A stretch of DNA of 64,000 bases from assembly GCA_021234155.1 (NCBI GenBank), contig JAJEKV010000036.1:3156996-3220995 (forward strand), written 5' to 3'. Shown piece by piece: positions 54,030-64,000 of the stretch. The notes beneath the pieces were generated by a model, which searched no databases, was not told the DNA's origin, and worked only from the letters and a program-made list of their open reading frames with translations. Positions within the stretch are counted from its first letter, which is position 1, and each line of letters opens with the position of its first letter. The DNA is from Isoetes taiwanensis. Lineage: Eukaryota; Streptophyta; Lycopodiopsida; Isoetales; Isoetaceae. The position numbers and the translations under genes were made by a program.

Positions 54030-57000
54030 TTTCTTATATTAATTCCTTTTGGAACAACCACGTTGGTGGACTCAATTCAATATAACGCTATATTTATGTT
54101 GCGAGAATATTGGAGATCAACGTTAGGGCCCAATAGTGGGTATGTTAACTTCATTTTTGCTAGACTTTCATGCATTGTTGCTGCTCATGACCCCCTTCAA
54201 ATTTTGCACTACCCATTATATAACATCCCAATATGCAGCCATTTGGATTTGTGGTAATTTGTTGCTTTATTTGCTCCATTACTTATTTTATGGACATACC
54301 ATGAGGATTCTTGCACTTGAAACTTCTACACTATTGTGACTTATTGCTTATAAGTATCTTTGTTGTGCTCATGTTGGAACGTTACTTTGTATGGGCATAT
54401 ATAAACTTCGAGATTCCTTTGATGATTCATTTTCTTACTTAAACTTCCCTTTAGCGGTTTGGTTTTATTTACCGACCCTTTGCATGGTGCATTCTTTATA
54501 TTTACTCATGCTTATTTGTTTTTCTTTGCTTGGGGTGGTGGTTAATATTATCTCATTGGCGGAGCAATTGGTCCAAGGGTTGGTATAGTGACGACTTTAG
54601 GAATTTGCGTAGTATATCACGAAGCATTAAGCGCCTCTCATTGGATCGGCATATTGCGAAGTCGTGTTTAATCAAATTTGGATGCTCCGATTATCGTTTC
54701 CATCGTCATTGAATTGTGCTACCTTTTATGCGGTTCAAAGACTTTGGAGCTTGAAGTCATTGTTTCTTTATGTTTTTTTCACGTGGCGAAGGGTCCGTTG
54801 TAAGATAACCGGAGGATGCGTGAGATAATGCTAGGTATGCAATTTCAAAAATACTCCGCAAAATAGGTCACTTTTCAAAAATATGTTTGTTGCTTCTGAG
54901 TTTTACATCGATCGTAAACTTGTCCATAGTTATAAAATTACGCCGATTTTATGCAAAATCGCGGTAATCGCTAACCAAAAGATTTAAAATGACTTGAGTT
55001 CATGTTATATGAGAGAGTTACAAAAATTACATCGACTCTTCTTGCATGTTTCATATGTTAGGCGCCTACAATTTTCTAATTTTCACATTTGTTTCAAGGA
55101 AAGGATAATATAGCGACTAAGAGAGAATACTATAAGTGAGTCTGCACCTCATCCATGTCTATAACAGTTATGGAGGTATGGTGGGTGCAAGATTGCTGCT
55201 TGACAAGTGTAGCATAGATGGCGCCGAGTTATTTAAGGAAATGGAAAAAGAGGTGTTATATCTATGATTTGCAAGATATATTCAGATCATCGCATCGTTG
55301 TTGTATCAGCAAAGAACGGAGGCAATCGCCATTCTTCACTTTTTATCGGTTCCTCATTGCTTTCCTAATGCAACCAAGTGTATTACCTCAAAGATTTGTT
55401 AGCTCTCTCGTCCCTCCTTTTACTAAATCGGGTTGTATGGGTTAAGGCTTGATGAATTTATGTCAACTATGTGTGGTTAGATTATTTGCCGATGCACGAT
55501 GCACTTGAAACGGGCGGAGATTATGCGTAATCAAGGACTACTAAGTCAATTTTGTCCTATAGCTTCTAAAATATCCGGATACTCTTCTCTTCATCCTTAT
55601 AATGTACGCTCTTCTTGCTATAGTATTTACCGAATTGTGCATCCGGTACTAGTAACTTGAGTGAAGTTGTGATGTCCGAGATGGGTTTTATTGATTCTTG
55701 AATAAAGGAGTTATGCATACGTGCAAGGCAATGCAAAGATCACAGCGCATACCATGGAGCTTGCAATCCATGTGACAATCGCTTATTTGTTTATTTGTTT
55801 ATTTTGCATGTTCGATCTTCGGCTTCTTCACTTTTGTAGCGTGCAAAGGAAGATCTTTAAGCCTTAACCACCATGCCGTTCTGAAATGTTCCACATATCT
55901 TTGAAGGCCTCTTATTAGTGTAAGATGTGTCATACGAACTTCCACACTACAAATGGGTACAAATGCTTCTGGACAAATGTCCATTCCCAACCTATCGTGC
56001 TATGAAAGTGTGTATTTGCCTTGGCTCAGACATTAGATTCCAACAAGTTTTATGAGACAATATTCCAGAGTGCCAGCTTGGTAAAGACGTCCCTTATCTC
56101 TGCAAGTGACATAAATTTGGCATATATGTGTCTAGACCAAAGTGCCAACAAGGAGAGATCTTTCGCATCCCATTTGTTGAACGTGTGTATTTCTTGGATT
56201 GATTTTTCGCCATCACCGAGGCATAAACAAATGTTGTGGCATTTGGAGGTAACGTTCTACTATCTCCCCAAAATGCTACTTCACCATATCCATAATAAAC
56301 ATTTCCTGCAATGCAAGAGACAACACTACTTGACTTGCTTGTGCTAGATGATTAAATGAAATTAATAGCCAACCCTACTAAAGAAACGACCTCAAATTTG
56401 CATGGAGCCGAACATGTGTTTCTGCTTTTTTCTTCTCTTTTTCTTTAATATGGTGCCTCTTACAGAAAACATCGCTCAAAAACACCATTAATTATGTGTT
56501 AGTAGTTTAGAAATGCTCCTTAAATTTCTTTTTGCAAAATAAGCATGCACTTGCCAAGCCTTTTTATGCGTATCCTTATGAACGACCAATGATAGACATA
56601 AACATATCGACATAGGTACTAGTTTGGGATAGATATGATTTAATAGGGGCTACCTACAAATATAATTATGATGCTTCTCGAAGGAAACATTGAATTTGGC
56701 TTATCTAAATGGAGTTGTTTGGCATTGTTCGTGGATTGGATAATATAAATGCCATTCTTAGAAGTGAACTTCGTTTTGTTGTTCCCATGTGCATGAGCAA
56801 TAGCATTGGGTAATGTAAATGCCATTACTGTGTAAAGTCACAATGCAATGTCCTCTAAGATGTGGAATGCTATGGATTTGTGAATTTATTGCAACATCAA
56901 ACTTTTATCAATTTATTGCTCATAAGGTTCTATGAATTTCTATGTTAGTTGAATGTCATTGTTTTAGGAAAATCTAAGAAAAAACACAAAAAATATGCTT

Positions 57001-57470
57001 GCTACATGAAAAAACTAGTTAATTTAGCTTCTCGGATGCTATGCAGTGAAGCTTTGATAAGGTTAACGTACAACCTGCTGAAATGTAAATTCTAGCATTT
57101 GCAATACCTTTGAATTTCATCGTCATACAAGTAAATCTACCAAATTTCTAGGTCCTATAATAGTTTTTTTTCCCTCTCCTCTCTCTTTGAACACTTACGT
57201 TTTACATATTATATATGTCACGCACATCCTAGAGCACAGGCCACATACCATGTTATGCTCATGATAGTTGATAAATATTGGTCGAATCTTGAAGTTCTAG
57301 ATTTCATTTGTTAAACATGCAACACATTCATAACTCTAGCAATTTTTCAAAGAATCTTCATATAAGCCTGAAGCTCAAATTTAGATGATGCCTTTATTTC
57401 TAAATATCCCAAATTGCAATCTTGAATTAGATACCATACAAAATACACAACATTTGCATACGATATTGAG
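54030..57470. other. Stretch with no recognisable gene
   Basis: AT-rich. Frames such as 56021-56347 lack motifs or splice context. No transposon ends seen. Confidence 0.45.
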
Positions 57471-57474
57471 AATC

Positions 57475-57995
57475 TAAGGGCATCTTGATAGAATCTCGAC
57501 CAATATTTCAATAATGGTCAAACCCTAAAGAATGTTGGAGAATCGGAGGAACTCTAATTGAATTTAGACTTTTAAACTTGACGTCTTAATTTTGAAGTTT
57601 AGGAAGACTTCATATGATCTAAAGGAATCCAAAGGAATCTTCATGAGATCTTTAGGAATCTAGGGGAATCTTGATAAAACCTTGAAGAATCTAACGGGAT
57701 CTTCATAGAATCTAAGGGAATCCAAGAGAACCTACATAGAATCGTGGGGAATTAGTTGAATCTTGGCAATCTCGAGAATCCAGGGAATCTCAAGAGAATC
57801 TTGGAGAATCTATGGAAAATTTTTGAGAATCTAGGGGAATGCAAGGGAATCGTCATAATTTCGTTGAGGATATAGTGAATTCTAGGGGAATCTTTATAAA
57901 ATCTGAATTAATCTAGAAGAATGTATATAGAATATTGAGGAATATATGCGAATCTTGGAATAGTCTTTGGGATTCTAGAACCTTAAAAATCTAGG
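57475..57995. repeat. Degenerate minisatellite, GAATCTAGGGGAATCTTGA type
   Basis: About 500 bp of irregular 20-30-bp units built from GAATCTAGGGGAATC and CTTGATAGAATC words, in one orientation. Not coding. Confidence 0.8.
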
Positions 57996-57999
57996 GGAA

Positions 58000-59165
58000 T
58001 CTTCCACATTGCTGTATTTTGCAGGGTCGACTTCATGCAGTCCTTCATAGTTTTTCGGTAATGCTTGATGGTCAATTCACCACTTTCTAGAAGCACTACA
58101 ACTTAAAGAAAATGCAGGGCTCCAAGGAATTGAACCCTGGCTGAGACTTATAACTTCGCCTTGATCTATTTGTTGGGCCTCTATATTGTTAATCAACAGC
58201 TATGTCTTGTCAGTATCCATTTGTTTTCAACATGTACGTGAATTATAAAAGATTTTGACCAATTTCAAGTCGTCTGCTTCTTCAACTTCGTCATGTGGGA
58301 AAACATTTCACGAACAATACAAGAATATCATCAGCAAGGTTTATTATATTTTGCATTCAATTGACACTGCATGATCAAGACATGATGAAGACAATGAAAC
58401 CAGCATTGTTTAGCCATAAAAATAATTTTGACTCTATGTTTAATTGTGGATATTAATTCGAGTTCTGTAATAGTTTATAAGCTCATAGGGGCATACTTTT
58501 TTGCAATGTGTGGTAGAATGGGGAATTCATTGCAATCTCTCATGACCCTTGATTGAATTGGAGTTCTAGGTGACCATCTCGTCAGATTGCTTGCTAATTA
58601 TTATTCAAGCTTGGATGCAAAGAAACCGGGCATATAAGAAAATTACAAGACCTACAATATATACATGCACCGTCCATTCCGCAAATAACAATTTGAAATA
58701 GGGAATGCATCCAATGAATTGTACAATAGAATGCAAAAGCGTATGCCTAAAGCTTTTATCCCGATGCGCTCCACAACCAAACAAACAAACAATGAGATAT
58801 TCGATGTGTTTGCGGCCCACAGCTTCGATTTATGTGAGATACTTTTCGCTTGCCCTAAAGAAAGCTTTATTTCAGATCATTGTATTCACCAAATTCGTGT
58901 GTTCTTTTTATTTTACTGAGGTTCTCGAACTCTTTGGTCGCATTTTGGAAGATAAATGTAGGTCGTCTGACTACAGAGAATTCTGTTTCCAAATGTTTAG
59001 GTTTATAGTTTTGAATTGATTGTCAAAACATGACTTTGAACTATGATTTAAGCCACTTCACCCTCCGGCCATGGAGGGCAACCCTCCGTGGGCAGCACCT
59101 TGTTAGATTTGTTCTTACCGGCAAACCCTTTCTGCGAGAGCACCTGTTTTACTTTTGTTTAACAG
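58000..59165. other. Stretch with no recognisable gene, upstream of the next gene
   Basis: AT-rich, with a short CCTCCGGCCATGGAGG palindrome near 59061-59077. It may hold the promoter and leader of the gene starting at 59172. Confidence 0.4.
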
Positions 59166-59171
59166 GCAAAA

Positions 59172-59323
59172 ATGCCAAAAAAGAGTGAAAGCCCTGGTTC
59201 GGTTAGGTATTCGATCATGATCTCCAGGAATAGACGGTCTTCAAAATTCGATGGCCGTTCTGGACCGTCGCCTGGGTCAGAGCAGATGATGCATGGGTCG
59301 TCACCTTATGATGCTCCACAGAG
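59172..59323 (+). CDS. First coding exon of an unrecognised gene
   Basis: ATG at 59172 opens MPKKSESPGSVRYSIMISRN, RRSSKFDGRSGPSPGSEQMM, HGSSPYDAPQ and ends in AG|GTAAAT at 59323. The exon ends in phase 2. The exon at 61720 begins with the single base needed to complete the codon and stays open for 26 codons, which supports real splicing. The N-terminus is basic and Ser-rich, likely disordered. No domain is recognised. Diverged copies of this exon and its donor occur at 59455-59583 and 60137-60280 within the following duplication. Confidence 0.5.
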
Positions 59324-59407
59324 GTAAATCAGGGTTTTTCTTAGCTCCTATTTATCGTAGCTCTCTTTCAGCCTTAATTAAGATCATATTCAAGATCATA
59401 GTTCACG

Positions 59408-60765
59408 GCAGCACATGATAATTTGAGTTGGATGTGGCGTAAGCCATTCGATCATGATTTACAAGAATAGACGATTTTCAGAATTCGATGGCGGTTCTGG
59501 ACCGTCTCCTAGGTTAGATCAGAAGATGCTCCACAAAGGTATGGATCATCGCCTATAGTTAGATCAGAAGATGCTCCACAAAGGTAAATCAGGGTTTTCT
59601 TAACTCCTATTTATCGTAGCTCTATCCCAGCCTTAACTAAGATCGTATTCAAGATCATAGTTCCCAGCATCACAGAATATTGACGTCCTGACATTTGAGA
59701 CGTGATTTACCATGCCATGCCATTTGCATTTCGGATTCTCACTTTAGTAACGGCCAACATGTCTATTTGCCCAGATTTTGTTCTTTAATCTGCACAAATT
59801 GATGCTGAGATGTGATGTCGTGAGTTCTAGCTGCAAAGGCATGTGCAATGCATTCCTCAGTAAAAACCTCTGCATGACATGATTAAAAGTTTTATCTGAT
59901 GAACAGGGCCTGAGTGATAATTTCTCTGGTGCTAGCCTTTATATGGCAATTACACAGTCAATGCACCTGCATATGGCTATGACTCTTTTACATTAATCAT
60001 TGGAATTTGAAAAACCAAAACGTTCCTCTCCTTTGATGTTGGGCACTGACACATTGTATAATATGTGTTGGATGTGGCTTAAGCCATTCGGCAGCACATG
60101 ATAATTTGAGTTGGATGTGGCTTAAGCCATTCGATCATGATTTACAAGAATAGACGATTTTCAGAATTCGATGGTGGTTCTGGACCGTCTCCTAGGTTAG
60201 ATCAGAAGATGCTCCACAGAAGATGCTCCACAAAGGTATGGATCATCGCCTATGGTTAGATCAGAAGATGCTCCACAAAGGTAAATCAGGGTTTTATTAA
60301 CTCCTATTTATCGTAGCTCTATCCCAGCCTTAACTAAGATCGTATTCAAGATCATAGTTCCCAGCATCACAGAATATTGACGTCCTGACATTTGAGACGT
60401 GATTTACCATGCCATGCCATTTGCATTTCGGATTCTCACTTTAATATCGGCCAACATGTCTATTTGCCCAGATTTTGTTCTTTAATCTGCACAAATTGAT
60501 GCTGAGATGTGATGTCGTGAGTTCTAGCTGCAAAGGCATGTGCAATGCATTCCTCAGTAAAAACCTCTGCATGACATGATTAAAAGTTTTATCTGATGAA
60601 CAGGGCCTGAGTGATAATTTCTCTGGTGCTAGCCTTTATATGGCAATTACACAGTCAATGCACCTGCATATGGCTATGACTCTTTTACATTAATCATTGG
60701 AATTTGAAAAACCAAAACGTTCCTTTCCTTTGATGTTGGGCACTGACACATTGTATAATATAGTG
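59408..60765. repeat. 683-bp tandem duplication of exon plus intron
   Basis: Two long units begin at 59408 and 60091 with GCAGCACATGATAATTTGAG and are nearly identical through CACTGACACATTGTATAATA. Each includes a decayed copy of the first exon (TCGATCATGATTTACAAGAA, GGTTCTGGACCGTCTCCTAG) and its GTAAATCAGGG donor, then ~450 bp of intron. The second unit has an extra small duplication of AGAAGATGCTCCACA. The first exon's own intron start (59324-59407) matches the units, so three copies of the exon-donor block exist. Confidence 0.93.
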
Positions 60766-61719
60766 CTCTAGTCAGAATTTGGGGTGACTATTTAGGACAA
60801 TAGTGGTAGTCAATCCCATTTTGATCTACATACCTTGCTGCTACTGTGTTGCAGAACCAAAACTTCTATACGAAGCAGCATTCTGTCTCCCTAATGTGGC
60901 TAGGCATCGCTCCTTCAGCCTGCCATTTCCTTTCTATGTTTCCCTTAATCAATTATTATCAGCTCATTATGTTTGCAAACTGATAAAGAGCTCAATTCTT
61001 GGTTCGCTTCTGGAGTTTTGACGCTGCATATGCTTTTTAAGCTTCCTATCTTTTCTTGGATTATAGGGTCTACGCTAATACTCAGTATAATAGTGCTTCT
61101 CAATCCCTAAATTAGTGGCAGGCATAGGCATACTCTGCATAGCCATAATCTCTAAATTGCTTATACTCTGCATAGGCATCCTCTAAACTAGTGGCTAGAC
61201 GGAGTATTATAGTTTGGCAGCTCCCCAATTCCAGGCAGTTGCATTAGTTAGAATATATTTGTCATATTTAAGGCTGTGCATATGCTGAGTATAATAGGAT
61301 ACCTCTACATAGGGATCCTCTAAACTATTGACTAAGCTTCCCAAGGAGTACGAATGCAATAGAATTGATAATCCCTTTTTGGAACAGTTGACTATCCATT
61401 TGGCATTACTTAATTTGCTTATTTGAAATTATTTTCTTGGTTTAGGCTTAGTGTGATTTAGCTATACCATGTTTGAAAATTTATTGCTCGTGTCCTTTCA
61501 AGAAAGTCTTGTTGCCTCCAACTTCAAAAAGTGCATGAGTCCTGTAGCGAACCCTCAGCCTGCCTTAACCTGCTGCAGTCTTGTCCACGAACTTTCTTAG
61601 TATTTTGTTTTGTGGGTAATGTCTAACTATCTAATTCTTTCTTATTGTAACTTCCAGTTTTAAGATACTTGGTTGAGGGTTTCTTATTACACTTATGGAT
61701 GATGTGTAGGATTTTGCAG

Positions 61720-61797
61720 GCAGCTCACTTGGGTGGAAAGATTAGCTCTTAAGGGTCTTTATTCTGGTTTAAATGGAAGCCTTTCTGGAATTCTGGC
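61720..61797 (+). CDS. Second exon of the same gene
   Basis: Bounded by ATTTTGCAG and GTAAGTG. Joined in phase to the first exon it reads DAPQ-RQLTWVERLALKGLYSG then LNGSLSGIL. The 2.4-kb intron between contains the tandem duplication. Later exons were not found before the window ends, so the gene probably runs past 64 kb or is incomplete. Confidence 0.4.
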
Positions 61798-61799
61798 GT

Positions 61800-64000
61800 A
61801 AGTGCTTTCTTTACAGGTTATAAATTTCCATAGAAAACTCAACTTTACTTCGTGTCAAAGGCATGACCATATGAAGACATAGTATTTTAGACAAGTTATG
61901 GAATAGGCAAACAATGGTTAGTACTGCTAAGAACATCCACATCCGCCTGAATTTTTGGTGCTTGTCACCAGCAGGTTAGCTAATGCACCTGCTCGAATTG
62001 TTTAAGCATGAATGCAAGGGAAGGAGGTACAGAGAAGGACGGCCCTAAGTGAAGTTATTTATGTCCTCTAGAACTTGGTAGGATGTAAAGGATTATGGAA
62101 CTTGTTAAGTACGGAGCTACTTAAAATATTTCCAGAGAATCTTAATTCAATTGCTGGTTTGCCCCTGAAACCTCTTGTATTGCAACCTCTTGTATTTTCC
62201 TGTCATTACATAGCTTAACACATTGGTTGTTCTTACTTGGTAAAACTGGCCATTGAAACCATCACATGATTAAAATTAAATTCTAATAAGGAATACAACC
62301 ACATCTACTACCAGCTTCTACAAAATTCTGCTCATAATAGCCATGATATATTATGAAAATAACAAAAATAGAGGGCCCAGTACAACTGCATACAGTCCCA
62401 GATATGGTGAAATGCTTGCACACACTGTTTACTACGATCAATGGTACAGATTTATGTAAATGAGATTGTGATGCGTGAGATTGGGATGCTGAATCCTAGT
62501 GGGCAGAGAGGATAAGCTGCCACTCAATAGTGCAGAACCAGTCGAGAGAAAGGGCGTCTCGGCCATACAGTCCAACAATACAATGAGAACATCAATGTGT
62601 TGCGAGGGAGATGTCTAAGGATTATTTTTATTTAACTGTTAGTTTGTCTCATTTGGAGTTATGAGATTCAGTGGTTGAATGATCATCTTCAGGAAGGCAA
62701 TATGCTTGCTGCTTATGGAAGTCAGGCTTGTTTCAATAAATTAAGATCATGAATGATATTAGGCTGTGCTATTGGTTTAGTGGCAAGCTGTAAGAATTCT
62801 ACGAGTGAACTGGTAGACTAGGACCAGCTTCAAAGGTTCAAGAAAAGTACAAGTTGTGGGGATTCTCTAAATGGACTAGTTAGACTTGCATTAGCTTCAA
62901 AAGTTTAAAAGTTTAATGCGTATTCGCATGAGCATTGGTGCTAAAGTTTGTATCACACATCATCTAACATCTAAGCATAGTTAGCCATGGATGCTTTATT
63001 GAAAATGGCTTTCTCTTGCAGCACATAAAAGAGGAATAGCACATGAAAGAGATATGTTCCATAAGTTACAAAGAGAAACAAAAAACTCCTATGGGATTCT
63101 ATGATTGGACTGGGTACTGCAGTATTTGTAGTAGATGAAAAAGGAATGGGCCATAAGATACTTGTCTCTTACTCCTGCAATGTGTAATGTGATCTGCAAT
63201 ATCCTAAATAGAAGAGGAAAATAGATTTTTTTTTTGAGAATCGACTTTCAATAGATGTTTATCAATGGTAATAGCTTTCAAGCTAGCAAACCAATGACTC
63301 AGGATTCCTCATTGGATCATTCGCCTAGAGCAAAGTAAGGAAACTTAACTAGCCTACCTAGTAGTAGTTAAAATGCACCTAAAATTTGTTGATGAGGTAC
63401 TTTTGTAGTTTATCTATGTAGAAGACCACTAGATGAACAAGAATTTGGTTCGATGTTAGACATCAAAGATTGTTATCAATCTATAAGGACCCTATAGTTG
63501 TTTCATCAACTAGAAAATGGCCAAACTTAACAAGGTAAATGTATCATTTAGCCAATTGTCCTGGAAGTACCCAGAAGGAATTGAGTCGTAGGAGTTATAA
63601 GCATTGACGTTATACAAAGCAATGCATGTAGGAGCCGGAAAAGTAATGGCTTTCCAGGATGAATGACTTGCTTAGAGATCCCGACACAACTGATTAACTA
63701 TTTCTTGTTTCTTTTTCCTTATTGTACGTAGCTTAAGCGATTGAGCCTTGCCTTGATGGGATGTACCACAATTGTAGTCCTAGTAATCAAGGGATTGAAA
63801 GGTTTGGTATTAGTACTCCTAAGGATATGAAATGAAGGGACACCGGAAATGAAAGCTCGACTATGTCTATTCAATAGAGAGTGGTGCTTCACATGGTCTT
63901 TTAACCATTCTAAATATCTGATGTCTGATGGTGAAATTGTCCTTCATGGCATTCCTCAATTCTGGTGCATCTGTTCCCTTAATGACATTGGTTGAATTTA
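61800..64000. other. Stretch with no further recognised exon
   Basis: AT-rich. It may be the intron of the gene starting at 59172. Nothing recognisable. Confidence 0.4.

Noticed and set aside
58105-58180. tRNA-like T arm on the minus strand (CAGGGTTCAATTCCTTG)
   Set aside because: No matching acceptor 5' strand or convincing D and anticodon arms could be placed.

Overview
This is AT-rich, intron-containing land-plant nuclear DNA with very few intact genes and many transposons. The fragments that can be read (PLS-type pentatricopeptide-repeat proteins, a GDSL esterase/lipase, a plant FCP1-like phosphatase of the DxN type, a DUF7869-type protein, LINE reverse transcriptases, CACTA and Helitron ends) fit a large, repeat-rich plant genome. 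A fern or other seed-free plant is my best guess, but the window does not prove it. Many reading frames are broken by single-base indels, especially 22-36 kb, which means either pseudogene decay or unpolished long-read assembly.

Layout. 1-5.3 kb: minisatellites, one split by a clean 533-bp hAT-type MITE with an 8-bp target duplication. 5.5-7.1 kb: three copies of a small unrecognised gene family. 7.5-12.1 kb: an unrecognised minus-strand gene interrupted by a LINE. 12.1-18.5 kb: purine/pyrimidine-tract Helitron-like elements interleaved with CACTA elements. 18.5-23.9 kb: mostly empty, with a GATA microsatellite and a foldback repeat. 23.9-43.6 kb: a large inverted-repeat structure. 43.6-52 kb: PPR, GDSL and LINE remnants. 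52-59 kb: faint exon traces and repeats. 59.1-61.8 kb: the likely 5' part of a gene whose first exon lies beside a 683-bp tandem duplication. Nothing recognisable follows to 64 kb.

The main result is at 23.9-43.6 kb. Two ends sharing a 25-bp terminal sequence (36304-36328 and 43603-43627) are flanked by the same 4 bp (AATG) and by the two halves of one broken PPR gene. The halves lie in opposite orientations. Inverting the interval between two ~4.3-kb inverted arms (23883-28181 and 39326-43627) rejoins the PPR gene, rebuilds one ~12.4-kb element with terminal inverted repeats and a 4-bp target duplication, and pairs two orphan CACTA ends (18175 and 37691). The rebuilt element carries a DUF7869-type gene, which I propose as its transposase, opposite an FCP1-like phosphatase gene, and it is studded with copies of a palindrome built on CTCGACTCGCGAGTCGAG. 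The inversion is either a real rearrangement or an assembly error at the inverted arms.
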